Shown here piece after piece: positions 25,145 through 38,110 of a stretch of 64,000 nt of DNA. The notes beneath the pieces were generated by a model. The model was not told where the DNA came from. It did not search any database and saw only the letters and a program-made list of their open reading frames with translations. Each line of letters opens with the position of its first letter. Positions within the stretch are counted from its first letter, which is position 1. The stretch spans positions 79,120,351 through 79,184,350 of the forward strand of contig NC_079505.1 in assembly GCF_030052815.1 (NCBI RefSeq), written 5' to 3'. The stretch comes from Hevea brasiliensis (lineage: Eukaryota; Streptophyta; Magnoliopsida; Malpighiales; Euphorbiaceae). Both the position numbers and the translations under genes were made by a program.

Positions 25145-28100
25145 ATGGGATCAGATCGGAGATGGATGTATGCTAGGTTAAAAGATGGTCTATTGACCTC
25201 AGAATTCATAGAAGGTATTGAACAATTCATAACATTTGCTAAGCAACATCCAGAGTGGATGGATGGGGATAAACTGAAGTGTCCATGTAATCATCGAAAA
25301 TGTCAGAATCGTAATTATGCTGATGAGAATACAATTCGGTTACATTTGATGAAGCATGGATTTGTGCCATATTATTATAAATGGATTCTACATGGGGAAC
25401 CCCGCACAAGTAATATTGATAGTCAAAACATAAATGTTATGATAGCGAGTCTGCTCAAGAAGTCGATAATAGCACAAGCAATACCTATGAGCAAATGGTA
25501 ATGGATGCAAAGAGTCCCGATTTCTTTCAGATGTAATGGAGGAGCCTCCAAATCCATCACCAAAATTGTATGACATGTTACAAGTCGTTAATCAAGAGGT
25601 GTGGCCAGTGTTGTGAAAGCCATTCGCAGCCTATCGCTTGTTGCAAGGATGTTGAACATCAAGGCGTAACATCATTTGTCGAAAAGGTGTTTTGATGACA
25701 TTTGTCAACTTATGAAAGAGGTGTTACCGGATGAAAATTTAATGATCAAAACTTTTACAATACGAAGAAGTTGGTTCAAGCATTGGGCCTACTCGCTGAG
25801 AAGATTCACCGTTGTACTAATGGATGTATGTTATATTGGGTCAAGATAGTGAGTTAACGAATTGCAAATTTTGTGACCATCCACTGCTCAAACGACATAG
25901 TCGAGGCTCTTCTAATTTTCAAACCAATGTGCCACATAAGAAAATGTACTACTTTCCTCTCACACAGAGATTGCAAAGATTATATGCTTCAATGCAACAA
26001 AGAAAAGAAATGAGATGGCATGTCGAGCATGACCATGAAGATGGGGTAATGTGTCATTGTTCGATGCAATCGCATGGAAGCATTTTAATAAAACACATCC
26101 TTCATTTGTCACGAGGTTCTAATGTAAGGCTAGGACTGCAATCCGATGGGTTTCAACCATTCGGCCACCGACAACAATATTCATCTTGGCCAATCATTGT
26201 CACTCCTTACAATTTGCCTCCTTGGTTATGTATGAAGAATGAGTATATGTTCCTAATGGTAATAGTTCCTAGTCTGAGAAACCTGAGGGACAAATTAGAT
26301 GTGCACTTACAGCCCCTTATTGTAGAGTTGAAACAATTGTGGGAAGTTGGAGTTGAGACATACAATGCATCTAAGAAGAATAATTTTAATATGAGGATTG
26401 CGTTATTATGGACAATAAGTGATTTCCTTGCATATTCAATGTTATCCGGTTGGAGCACAAGAGCAAGATCGCTTGTCCATATTGCTCTGACGATTCAGAT
26501 GCATTCACATTGACAAAGGGTGGTAAACAATCATGGTTTGACAATCACCGTAAATTCTTACCACCTAACCATCCTTTCAGCATTTTAATAAAATTGCTTT
26601 TAGAAAGAACAAGATACATAAAAGTGCTCCCCATTCTATCCGTGAGGAAATTTTAGAACAAATAGAACATCTAGGATTAATGTGTGTCATGATATGGGTG
26701 CAGATGAGAATAACAATTGCAAAGCAAAAACACGGGTTGGAAGAGACAGAGCATTTTTGGGATTTGCCATATTGAGTACTAACATGCTTCGCCACAACTT
26801 GATGTCATGCATATAGAAAAATGTATTTGAAAATATTTTTAATACTGTGATGAATGTTGAAGGGAAGACGAAGGACAATGCAAAATCAAGGGAAGATTTG
26901 AAAGAGTTTTGTCACCGACTTGAGTTAGAGAGGGATATGGCAACAGGAAAGTATCCTAAAGCATGTTACACATTAGACAAACAATCAAAAATAGTGTTGT
27001 GTGAATGGCTTAAAAATCTTAGATTCCCAGATGGTTATGTGTCAAACATGGGTAGGTGTATAGACATGCGAAAACTAAAGTTGTTTGGGATGAAAAGCCA
27101 TGATTGTCATGTCTTTATGCAAAGATTACTCCCAATAGCATTTAGGGAATTGCTTCCAAAAAATGTGTGGCAAGCATTGACCGAATTGAGCAATTTCTTT
27201 AGAGAGTTAACTTCAACAACACTTAGAGAAGAAGCCATGTTACAACTCAATGAAGAGATTCCTATTATATTATGTAAACTAGAGCGTATATTCCCTCCAA
27301 GTTTCTTTGACTCCATGGAACATCTCCCAAAGGCATTTGGCTTATGAAGCATGGATTGCTGGTCCCTGTGCAATATCGGTGGATGTATCCATTTGAGAGG
27401 TAACTAGTTTAATGTATTGTTGTATACTATCATTACATGGAGAAATAAAAACTTTGTTGTGACTAAATAGTAAATGGTACAGGTACCTTAGGAAGTTAAA
27501 AAATAATGTGAAAAATAAAGCCAAAGTGGAAGGTTCCATATGCAATGCATACTTAGTTGAAGAAGCATCGTTATTCTCAAGGCCATTATTTTGAACCCCA
27601 TGTCAACACAAGGCATCGAAAGGTTCCACGCAATGATGATACAAATAACATATGGATGAACATCTAGGGAATCTATCAATTTTCACTCATTCCAGTAGGC
27701 CACCGAAAAGGAAAGGTTAGATATCTCAGAACAAGAATTTCAAGCAGCACAAATGTACATCTTGTTGAATTGTATAGAAGTAAAACCGTACATTGAGTAA
27801 GTTTTTCTAATATTCAATTATTATAATTGTTGCAATGCCATCATTGATTCCAAACATTTAATTAACTATTTTCATTGTGTGCAGCATTTTTGTTAATGAG
27901 TTACACATGGCCAATCCAAATATCAATGATAAACAAGTTGATGAGAAACTAGAGCGTGAATTTGACAAGTGGTTCAATAAATATGTTCACAATCCCTCCA
28001 ACAATATATCAAGCCAGTTTTTAAAGGATCTATCAAAGGGTCCATTAAGAAGTGTTATGTCCTACAATAGTTATGTAGTTAATGGTTATAAATTTCACAC

Positions 28101-28709
28101 TAAAAGTCATGGTTCGCATAGGGCAACAATGAACAGTGGGGTATGTATCAAGGGGACTAATTACAGTACTCATGAAAGTGACTACTATGGACAATTAATT
28201 GAAGTGCTACGATTGGAGTACCCTGGATTACCAATCAAAAGGACTGTATTGTTTAAATGTGATTGGTTTGATCCAACACCAAATGTGGGAACAAAGATTC
28301 ATCCAAAATATAAACTTGTGGATATTAATCATAAAAGATCCTTCAATAGGTATGAACCATTTGTTCTTGCTATCCAAGTCGCCAGTGAATTATTCCATAT
28401 ATCCAAGCTTAAAGCGTGACAAGGATGATTGGTGGGCCGTGTTCAAAATCAAAGCGAGATCTCATATTGATCTTCCCGAGCAAGTGAATGTGACAACCCC
28501 TCAAGACGGAAGAACCATTTCAAGAAGATGAAATGGAAGTCCCTTTGATTCAAATTGATGATGATGATGATCAACAACAATATTTGAATGATCAAAATGG
28601 TGTACTAGTTGAAATTAATGAAGAGGATGTTGAAGATGAAGAAGAGCTTGAGTTGGACTCAGAAAGCGATGAGGAATGCGATGATGTATATGATAGTGAT
28701 ACTAATTAG
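25145..28709 (+). pseudogene. TNP2-like CACTA transposase, frame-broken
   Basis: A transposase reading order is recognisable across several frames. From ATG 25145 comes a transposase-associated zinc-binding domain (WMYARLKDGLLTSEFIEG, with a CPCNHRKC cluster). Then a TNP2/Transposase_21 block, best at 25824-26513 (LQSDGFQPFG, WPIIVTPYNLPPWLC, LKQLWEVGVETY). Then a DUF4218-like part near 27000-27399 (LLPIAFRELLPKNVWQALTEL), a DUF4216-like part near 28200-28470 (VLFKCDWFDPTPN), and an acidic tail ending at TAG 28709. Two introns are clear: donor 27400 to acceptor 27482, and donor 27797 to acceptor 27884. Frame changes occur near 25490, 25680-25820, 26500, 26650-26840 and 27335. It would cut and join the element ends if intact. 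Family identification is firm; loss of function is very likely. Confidence 0.88.
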
Positions 28710-28841
28710 AATTAGGTATTTCTCTTAATGAATTTATATTTCTAAACTTGAAGTATAAATTCTAACTATTGGAAAATTTCATCTGTATTATGTATCATAA
28801 GTTGAATGAAGCTAACTTGTTAATACAATTATTTATGCAGG

Positions 28842-30920
28842 ATGCGAGGCAACGTCGCAGGGAGGTTTGTTGGGTCATTCACACCAAGGCGCTTACACTG
28901 CGCAGGATGAGCCCAATGATCAACTAGACCAATCTACATGTGGTCACCTCGTGTTCCTTCACGATCCACTGAGGTCGACACCAGATCCGGAGGGGTCTAC
29001 TGCTTCAACACAGCATCGAGCTACACCTCCACCTCCACCGCCACCACCTATTACCCCATCTTCTGAGCCTGCAATTGGATCAACCTCTGGTCATGAAGGT
29101 CATTCAGTTGGGGCAGCACCAATATCATCAATGGATGGCCTATCACTCACTACATTTGGAAGAAAGAAACGAATAAAGCTCATTAATGGCACGTAAGTAT
29201 TAAAAATTAATTAACTTTATCTATGATTTGGTATTACATATCATTGGCAATTGAAGTACCATGTTTCTACATTTACATAAAATCAATATATTTGCTGTCT
29301 TTCTTTTGTACAGGTTACATCCATCTGAGGAATGTGCTAAGAAGATGAAGAATATCTTCAAGGAGAGGATGGACCCAGAGGGGCACTGTTGGAAAACTAT
29401 CACACCAAAACAAAAGAGTTTTATCGATGAATTTCAGGTAATAAAATAAATATTTAAATATAATTATCTATCAGATAACTAATTTGCATAGTTTATGAAA
29501 CCTCAAAAAAGAATGTTACAAACAAATATTATTTAAGTGATGAGAATTTGTGAATTAATGTAAAAGAACACAATTGAAGTATATTAATGCTTAAATGTTC
29601 TATGTACAGCTTGTGTGTTGAGGATGTTGAAAATATATATTGTTGTGAGTTGTTGTAGTTGGGGTGGATGTTATTTGTTGTTGAGAATATATGAAGTGTT
29701 TTTAACAGGTGCAATTAATACCTAATAACTAGGCTGGATTGTCCAAAATTAAGGGGAAATGCTGTCAAATTTTTTCTAAAATATTATCATACTAATACAA
29801 CTGTCTTAATTTTTATTTGTTTTATAATGTAAATACTTTGATTGGCAAGAGGTGACTCCACCGTAAAGGAAGCTTGAGGCGTAAGGTCGCAGAGCGCTAC
29901 AAGGCGCTAATGTGCAATGTCGAAAGGAAAATCCAAGGTCATCGTGCCTAATAGTACAATGCAAAAATGGAAGGAGGCATGGAGTAGCCTGAGTTTAAAG
30001 CCAAGAGCCATCGGCATCACCGCTAACCGTAGTGAGATAGGGGAGTTGGGGCAGCATCTCTAGACACACAGTGGGGTTCATTTCACATGCTACTCACGCA
30101 GATAGAATGGTAATGATTTCATATTTATCGGTTTTGTTATTGTCTGCCTACATATTAGTAGCAAATAATCGAACATTATTATAAACATCACTAAAATCAT
30201 TATATCTTTCAGAAGCCAAGCTTGGTCAAGACCTTTTCCTTGTGAACTTTTCCATAAGACCCACACGAGGAAGGGCACCTCCGATATGGTTGATGCATGA
30301 GCTCAATCAATTAAGGTAAGTGAACAAGTATTTTATTTCTTTCAATTATACGAAAAAAATGAATAAGTGAGTTTGTTTATTCAATTGCCAAGAAAAATGA
30401 ATTTAAAATATGTGTATTAACTTATGCAGGATGCATTTTTGGCGCTTAAGGAGCAGTCGTCTCAACCACAAGAGGGGTGCAGTGACCCTCCTATTGTAGA
30501 TGAGGTCGCACTATATTATCAAGTTGTGGGGGGGGAGAAGAAGAACAGGGTTTATGGCATTGGATCTCAAGCATCAATTTTTTACCCTAGCTCATCACAT
30601 GGATCATCTTCTACTGCATCCTATTGCGCTCAGTCGGAGGCAATGGAGGAAGAGATTCAACAATTGCATCGATCAAGGTAACGCTCAAGGATAGTTTGGT
30701 TGCAATGGAGGAGAGAGACCGACAACGCGAGTTGATGCTAGAGGAGAGATATAGACAACGTGAGCAGACACTGGAGGAGCGCATGCAACAAATGATGCAA
30801 AACATGATGGCACAAATGATGCAGGGTACGCAGCCATTTCTAACCTGCATGCGACTCATCAGGATGATGGTAGAGAGGCTAATAGTGGTGATGAGTGATG
30901 ATCTTGTTAATGACAAGTAG
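28842..30920 (+). pseudogene. CACTA second gene, Transposase_24-like with coiled-coil tail, frame-broken
   Basis: Downstream of the transposase and in the same orientation. Exon pieces: 28867-29190 with a GTAAGT donor, holding a Pro-rich stretch and SLTTFGRKKRIKL; about 29314-29436, with HPSEECAKKMKNIFKERMDP; a broken piece near 29845-30100; a broken piece near 30212-30318; and 30429-30681, with DEVALYYQVVGGEKKNRVYGIG. That last motif and the GSQASIFYP that follows are typical of plant Transposase_24 proteins. A highly charged E/R/Q/M-rich segment (30624-30920) is a likely coiled coil. Several exons need frame changes to connect. In En/Spm-type elements the second protein binds subterminal repeats; assigning that role here is inference. 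Confidence 0.75.
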
Positions 30921-31146
30921 CTTGTTTTTTTTTGTTATTATGATATTTTATTTTTCCATACAGTACATTATTGTCATAACCCTTCACTGTCATATTTATA
31001 TATAATATTGACTGATATTTGATATTTGACAGCCTGATATTGTAAATATTCTGATATTGAGCATTTAAAATTAATATTATATTATATGCTTCAATACAGG
31101 AAAAAATATATTTAAAAAAAAAATAAAAATTTTCTACTAATTATTT

Positions 31147-31513
31147 GAAACGGATTGGAAACGAATTTTTCCATTTCTAATCCAATAGCATAAGGATCGG
31201 TTTTAGAATTTAGAAACCGATTTGAAACGGAATTTCTGTTTCGAACAAATTGAAACCAAAATATCCGTTTTTAAATTGAAACGGATTTTGAAACCGAATA
31301 TATGTGGTTTCTAACTTTGAAACGGAATAGTGGTTTGAAAACAGTTTCAAAATTTGAAACGGATGCCACTTTCCGTTTCAAATTTATTTAGAAACTTGCG
31401 GATTTAAAACTGAATATTTCGGTTTTAAATCGGTTTCTAAATGTATTTAGAAACCGATTTTCACTGATTTGAAACCGAATATTCGGTTTCAAATCTCCTT
31501 TTTTCTTGTAGTG
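31147..31513. repeat. Right subterminal repeats and TIR of the CACTA element
   Basis: About 350 bases with repeated GAAACCGA / TCGGTTTC and GAAACGGA / TCCGTTTC words, ending TTTTCTTGTAGTG. It is much shorter than the 1.3 kb array at the left end. Confidence 0.85.
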
Positions 31514-31516
31514 TCG

Positions 31517-32058
31517 AATATGTCTCAAACCAATTATTATTACTTAAAAATATTCAAACTATTTAAATTTATATATTTTTATTAATAATCTATATAAAAA
31601 TTTATTCTTTATTAATAATTTATATTTTAAAAATTTAATAAAATATTTAATTATATTTTATTTAAAATAAAAATATAAAATTTATACATATTATTATAAA
31701 AATATATATATATATTTTACATTTAATTAAGTATTTATATAAACGGGTTTAAATAATGGATACCCAATATGTAAAACCTAAATCCGTCATGAATATTATT
31801 TTTTTAAACCATAATCTATTCCAAACCCGATTATGTACTATCAAAACACGTCCTATTAGGATTCGGTCGTCGAATCGGGTGCCAGTAAAAACCTAACCCA
31901 TTGTTATCCATAGGGTTCGATATCATTGCAAAGCTTTTCAAAATTATTTATTCTGAATGCATCAAGCTGATATAGGAAGTGTGCCCTTAAAATCTCTTAA
32001 GATAGGAGAATTGGGCTCCATTTATTTTATAAAAAATAATTTATATATAGAAAATATT
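31517..32058. other. Spacer between CACTA and Copia insertions
   Basis: A/T-rich sequence and a short repeat-like patch near 31740-31920 (GAATCGGGTGCCAGTAAAAACC). No coding sequence seen. Confidence 0.5.
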
Positions 32059-32063
32059 TCCAT

Positions 32064-32658
32064 TGTTGAGGCAGTGGGTATATAATAGACTTTAAGGAGT
32101 AATGAATTACTATCATTAAGGTATTAATTACCCCTACTAAATTACTGTAAGGTTATAACAATATACTTCCATGATACAACAAAACCTGAAATCTGCAGAC
32201 AGCAACTCCTGAAAATTTCCCTTAAGAACTCTTTATATGAACCGAATTTAGAGAGACTAGAAGAAATGAGAAAGAAGTAGAAGTAGTATATATCTGGATT
32301 GAAAAACTCATCAATATTTATAAATAATGAAAAGTTATGGCACATTTTCTAGATAGACACATCTATCTATATCTAATAGATACAATTGTTTGTGTAAAAG
32401 ACATATTTATTTATCAACAGACACCTATACAAATAGTTGTAACTGTTTATATAAAATAGATATGTCTGTTTATTAACAGACACCTATATAAACAGTTGTG
32501 ACTGTTTGTATAGAATTGACATGTCTGTTTATTAATATACATATATACTTGTTAATAAACATATCTATTCGTAATTTATTTACGAAAATTACAATAAGAT
32601 AATTATTTTATTTTACATATATGCGTGCCAAGTGCTATAATAAAATAATATATATTTA

Positions 32659-32700
<42 letters not shown>

Positions 32701-32800
32701 TATACATACTTCACTCTTGTCATTTCTTCACTTTCTTGTATTTTAACAATATAAGAATTATTTCTCTCTATACTATCTAACATATAAGCTATTTATAACA
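32064..32800 (-). repeat. 3' LTR of the Copia element
   Basis: On the plus strand it reads TGTTGAGGCAG to TATTTATAACA and pairs with 38617-39334 throughout. It contains two to three imperfect copies of a roughly 60-base unit (near 32400-32540) with the words GTCTGTTTATTAACAGACACC and TGTGACTGTTT, and a (TA)n run at 32661-32694. Confidence 0.88.
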
Positions 32801-32811
32801 ATTCCCCACTT
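32801..32811 (-). promoter_or_regulatory. Polypurine tract of the Copia element
   Basis: On the minus strand AAGTGGGGAAT directly precedes the TGTTATAAATAG start of the 3' LTR. This is the usual Copia arrangement. Confidence 0.75.
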
Positions 32812-33439
32812 AGCTTATATTGTTAGATCCAATTGTTTAATGCATAATGAAAAGTACCTTTCGATTTAAACTTTTCCTTAGTATAAGTATTTCAAAATTT
32901 TAAAGAAATCATAGTGGCCTTAACTTAAATATAGATTTCTATTAAATAGAACCAGAAATACTATACACAAATCAATTAGTTTGACTTAAAAAATTCACCA
33001 AAACTTAAGCACGAATACGGCCTTGTGCTACTTCCTATTTTCATGAATATTTACAAAAGTTATTCTCGCTTTTGTTGAAGCCGCACCACTTCCTATATTC
33101 ATATAAGTAAAGTTTTTTTTGTATTAATACTAAATTTTATTAAGAGTATAAATACTCATCCCCATTCCATTAACTTAGTACACTAAGTACTTAATTACAA
33201 CATTTACTAATGACTTGTTATTACTCTTTAAACTTTATTTGGTAATAATATTATAAAGTAGAGTTTCCATCAGTAGTAAATCTAATAAAATATTATAAAT
33301 CATAATCAGTACATGTACTTACGATCATAACTCTCGAGAGCCCTTTTATTAAATGATTTGCTAGATTATTATAGGATTTAACACAAACATGGTAATAACA
33401 CTATTAGAGACTAATTGTCTTACATTTTCATGTCTTAAG

Positions 33440-33760
33440 CTTATATATATATACTTTCAATTGTATATTTTACTATAAGCTTTAGCCATCATGATTTGAC
33501 TATCACAATATAAAGAAATAGATAGCACAGGTTGTGGCCACAACTTAATATCCAGTAATAAGTTTTTCAGCCATTCTGTTTTTTTACTAACATTTGCTAA
33601 AGTTATAAATTAATATTCCACCGTAGAATGAGTTATACAAGTTTATTTTTTTGATGTCCAAGAAACAGAACATCCACCTAAAGTGGACACCCAATCAAAG
33701 GTTGACTTATTATCTTTAGTACAACTTATCCAATTGGCATTTGTATAACCCTAGAATCTC
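33440..33760 (-). pseudogene. Copia RNase H remnant
   Basis: The minus strand reads [20 protein letters not shown], then [10 protein letters not shown], then after frame changes LDIKLWPQPVLSISLYCDSQ. These match the usual Copia RNase H blocks (GYTDADW, KSTSG, TLGG, SW, then CDSQ). Stops and shifts lie between the blocks. Confidence 0.8.
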
Positions 33761-34200
33761 TACCATATTTGTTTCACTAGTCAACCATATAATCACATGT
33801 TTATAATATGAACTACATAAACAATCCACAGTTTAGATATGTACTTTTATTTGCAGAAATAAATTGCTCTATAATTTGTTTAAAAAGAGAGCATCCAAAA
33901 ATAAAGAACCAAGCTAAACTTGCACATACACAAATGCATACTCATTTGTCCTTTTGTCACTTCTTACAAATGACTTGTAAAGCTCTTATTTTTATTACTC
34001 ATAAAGTACCAGCCTTTTGGGCAATAAATTCATTTTTTCATGCATGTAACTATTAAGAGGAATAGCATCTTTTAATTTGGTTACATCTTTTGGCCAAGGG
34101 ATACAACTCTTTGCATGGATGCAACTCTTTATATGGTTTTAACAAAATTGGAAATTTATCACAGAATAATCTATAGTTTATAATTCCTTTTGTAAATATC

Positions 34201-36836
34201 CAAAATGTCACGACCCAACTTATGGGCCGGACCGGCACTAGGACCTGGGCCAGCCTAAAGCCCCCGAGGCCCGTAGTAAGCCTAACTGTTCATTTACCCA
34301 ACTCTAAGGCCCATTTGGGCCCAATTTCAAGAAAACAACCGGACATAGTCCGGCTATAAAGTGGACCTTTCAACAGGGAGTTTTTGACTCACCCGACCTG
34401 TAAACATAATATATCATCAATTGGGGAGCTTAGCTCACCCTCCACATACTCATATCATCATAAAGATAAATGGGAGCTCAGCTCCCTCATCCAGTCCATC
34501 AAACATGCATATAATAATTTTACAGGTCCATAATAATAATTTAGTTTACAGACCCAAATCAAATAAATATTTCTAACACATGCGGAAATTCTAAGATTTA
34601 ACAAGATTATACAAACATTAATAATCGACCTACGAGGGAGAAAGCAGGTTAACCTCAAAAATATCCTCCTGTGGCCTGGAAAAATTTTTGAACAGGAGTG
34701 AGCGTTCGACTCAGAGAGTAAAATATCAATTTTAACCATAATCTCTATAACTATCTAAAACTAATGCACCCTGTAGAGTGAAATGCAACATCAACAATAT
34801 TTTCACATCATAACATCAAAAAGGTAATTTGGAGCACTCACGCACCCTGTAACATCAATCATAATATATGGGAGCTGATCCCCTATATAGCTCTCTTAAA
34901 TCCAACCTGGTGCCAGCGAAGAACTCAAGCTGGACTTTCGCTTAATAAACCAAATCGGGGGTCCCAGCGAAGAACTCAAGCCGTGACTACCCCCCGAAGG
35001 ATCGGGTCCCAGCGAAGAACTCAAGCCGTGACTACCCGTCCTATCCATAGTCCACACCACATCACACGCACGCCAACGCACGCACACTACTCCAAATTAC
35101 CACAACAACATCATGGCACTTTAACAGTTATCAATGCAACATAAATCGTGCCTAGAGTTTAACTACATAAATATATGCATATAAGTGATGCATGGGCATG
35201 CTTGAACATATAATAATAGTGAAATTACAATTAAAATTAATATTTTACTCACAGAGACTTGTGGTGGTCACTAAGGCGATCAAGCGGAGGAAGAAGGTCA
35301 TCTCGGCTCACCTGACAATTACATTGCATTTATTTAATACAAATGACTCAATACAAATCAAGAAAAAACCAAATACGTTCTAAATCGTGCCGAAAATCCG
35401 GCAGAGTCTCCCCTATACCTAGGACCTACCCAACCTGTAAAAGGGCTCAAAACACACTTCTATATTCGCAACTCATATATCCACCATTCAATCACATCAC
35501 ACAGCCCCTCCTGGGCCCATCAAATCAGTCATCCATCACAATATGTAAAATTTCAATTTAGTCCTTAAAATTAATCATTTTTGCAAAAACTGTCCAAATA
35601 AGCTCTAAAAATTCTAAAACTTTGCCCCGCGGTCCTTAGCAATATTACTAGGCTATTGCAAAAAGAATCATAATTTTCTGAGCTACCACGAATATTTTAT
35701 GAATTTTTAATCCTATTTAAGCACTAGAAAATTATGAAAAAGCAAGGTTCGGGTTTATCTTTGCTGATTCCGACTTCGGGGACGGGCTCGGGACATCTGA
35801 CAATGGTGGGGTAGCCAAAGCCTCGATCCAATTTGGAGACTTTTCCGGTAACGGGTCTGTCTGGCCGAAAATTCACAGACCCGGACAACTGTCGAATTTC
35901 CGCGAATTGAGGATACCTACACGAAGCCCATAACACGGGGGTTAGCACATAAATTTTTCAGAATTTTCTAAACTCATTTAATGCTCAGAAAAACACTGCG
36001 AAGTTCCGTGGGACCCATCGAAAAACGGTGTCGAAAAAATTCAAAATTTATGTCGCCGCGAAGCTCTCGACGAGTGGAGCGCTCTGGTACTCTCGGTTTT
36101 CTCGTGGGGTTCACGGTTTGTGAGAAATCTAGCCCGAAATTCAAAATGGGCTAAAACTTCCCGGACAAAAATTGGACAAACCGCTCGATGGATTTCGGCG
36201 TTCTTGGTGTCTATGGAAAACTCTCGCCGAGTATATGATTTTAGACACAAGACCCGGTCCAATTGGTAGCCGGATCGACCGGATTTTGGCTGGGAAGTCT
36301 AAGCGTCACGCGCGCAGTGCGCGTCCCTTCAGAGGCCGTTTTCCGGCGTTCCAGGCGGCGGCCGGCCGTGGGGGAGGACCGAGGTGAGGCGCCTGCGAGG
36401 TGGGAAGGCAAGGGAGGCGGCGGCGCGGCAAGGGAAGGAGGGAGGAGAGAGAAAAGAGAGAGAGAAGGGAGAGAGGTCGACGCGCGCGGGGAAGGGAAGA
36501 AGAAAAAGAAAAAGGCCGGTCCGATCCGGTCCGGTTCGATTCAGGATACAAAATTTTAAATTTTTACTCTGCCTCGGGACCGAAAACGAGGTCCAAAAAT
36601 TTCAAAAAAATTTCAGAAAACTCAGAAAAATGCGTAGACTCCAAATATATTTTTAGTTTTGCCACGTGGTCTTTAAATTAATTTTTAAAAATCATCAAAG
36701 TTTATATTTTCGAAAAATCGAACCCGATTTTTAAAATCTGAAAAATCTCAAAAAATTTCTAAAATTTAAATAAAATTAAAATACCAAAAATGCTCATAAA
36801 ATAATAAAATTTAAAATTTTGGAGTGTTACACAAAA
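34201..36836 (-). mobile_element. Solo LTR of the LARD family nested in the Copia element, TSD included
   Basis: The LTR is 34206-36831, flanked by CAAAA on both sides (34201-34205, 36832-36836). On the minus strand it begins TGTAACACTCC and ends GGTCGTGACA, matching the termini of the 4733-14062 element. It shares with that element the core with GGACCGCGGGGCAAA (35620-35650) and, inverted, the triple CTTGAGTTCTTCGCTGG motif (34914-35020). It is about 250 bases longer and clearly diverged, with its own GC-rich region (36030-36540). Unequal recombination between two LTRs usually leaves such a solo copy. It separates the Copia RT and RNase H pieces, so it arrived later than the Copia. Confidence 0.9.
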
Positions 36837-36859
36837 ATCCTTGAAATTTCTTTCCAATA

Positions 36860-37078
36860 TTACACACTAGAATTATTAATATATCTTAACAATTTACATA
36901 TTGCAAAAACAATATTAGAAGTAGTGCAATGCATAGCATACATTAAGCTACCAATGGTACTAGCATACTCAATTTGAATAATTATTCTACCAAAATTTTC
37001 AGTCAATTTGTAATAAATATCATATGGAGTATTTGCTTCCCTCAATATAATAAAATTGACAAAGAGTAAAACCCCCAC
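36860..37078 (-). pseudogene. Copia RT C-terminal remnant
   Basis: A minus-strand frame with EANTPYDIYYKLTEN and IEYASTIGSLMYAMHCT followed by a KLLRYI segment. This is the conserved stretch that follows the Copia RT active site (usual form QIEYARIIGSLMYLM.CTRPDIA). It lies against the right edge of the nested solo LTR. Confidence 0.85.
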
Positions 37079-37080
37079 TA

Positions 37081-37901
37081 TGTTACAGCTAGGTAGTTTT
37101 AGGCAGATCGCTCAAGGATAATAACCAAAATATAACTCTAAACAGCAATTTCAAAATTCTCCCAAGAATAAATTAAAGAATAATAATGTTGATTGTAGGT
37201 AAAAATGAAGAGAAGAGACAAAAAAGAAAAATTAATAGATTTTTATTCCAAACTGTTATTTATAAAGTATTTGCATCTCTTTTAACATATACAACAGTTC
37301 ACTTTGTATTTGTTAAAACAATTACATCTGTTCACTTACACCTTTTATAATAAATATAATTATTCACTTTATATCTCTTAGAACAATTACATCTCTTATA
37401 CCTTTTACAACAGATACAACTGTTCACTTTGTATCTTTTAGAACAATTACATCTGTTCAATTATGCCTCTTAGAACATATACAACTGTTCACTTATAATT
37501 CTTAGAACATATACAACCATTCACTTATACCTCTTAGAACAGATACAACCATTCACTTTGTATCTCTTAAAACAATTATATTTGTTCACTTATATCTTTT
37601 AGAACAGATACAAACTTTCACTTTGTGTCTCTTAGAAAAATTACATATGTTCACTTATACCTCTTAGAAAATATACAACCGTTCACTTATATCTCTTAGA
37701 ACAGATATAACCATTCACTTATACCTCTTAAAATAGATACAACCATTCACTTTGTATCTCTTAGAGTAATTATATTTGTTCATTTACACATTTTAAAACA
37801 AATATAACTATCGGTAATAAATAATTTATTTTGATGCCTTTTAATGAACAGACATAACTCTTTCAAAATGAGATAAATTTTATTATCACTAATATTTTTA
37901 A
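37081..37901 (-). mobile_element. Probable second nested LTR with a minisatellite core
   Basis: On the plus strand it reads TGTTACAGCTAGG to ATATTTTTAACA, that is TG to CA, and interrupts the Copia RT coding order. On the minus strand a purine tract AGGTGGGGGTAT precedes it at 37902-37913, as for a 3' LTR. From about 37290 to 37800 it is built of imperfect copies of a roughly 33-base unit with TTCACTTATACCTCTTAGAA and ACAGATACAAC. I find no clean 5-base TSD; the flanks share ACCCCCAC(C)TA instead. It could be a lone LTR or the remnant of a second Copia element. Confidence 0.5.
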
Positions 37902-37950
37902 CAATACCCCCACCTAGTTAGTGATAGACACAATCAATATGAATTAGGAT

Positions 37951-38110
37951 TTATGCATATAAAAGTGTTTTTCTACTTATGCACATAAATCTTATTACCT
38001 TCTTGAACACATCACTATGAGCTTTAGCATCATAATATAACCTTATATTTATTCTAATTATAAGCATGTTTTCAACATAAAGACAAATTATCACATAAAA
38101 AACTTTTAAT
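37951..38110 (-). pseudogene. Copia reverse transcriptase active-site remnant
   Basis: The minus strand reads VFYVIICLYVENMLIIRINI. It corresponds to the Copia motif with YVDDMLI, with the catalytic DD replaced by EN. It abuts gag sequence directly, so integrase and early RT have been deleted. Confidence 0.75.

Larger units (their letters stand above)
19452..31516 (+). mobile_element. CACTA (En/Spm) DNA transposon, about 12 kb, with TSD
   Basis: The element proper is 19455-31513. It opens CACTATAAGAAAA and closes TTTTCTTGTAGTG, the inverse of CACTACAAGAAAA, giving 13-base terminal inverted repeats with one mismatch. It is flanked by the 3-base duplication TCG (19452-19454, 31514-31516), the size expected for CACTA. 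Both ends carry dense subterminal copies of an ACCGAT/ATCGGT motif. The interior encodes a TNP2-like transposase locus and a Transposase_24-type second gene, both on the plus strand and both frame-broken. The ends look good, so the copy could be mobilised in trans if a related transposase exists, which is inference. Confidence 0.93.
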
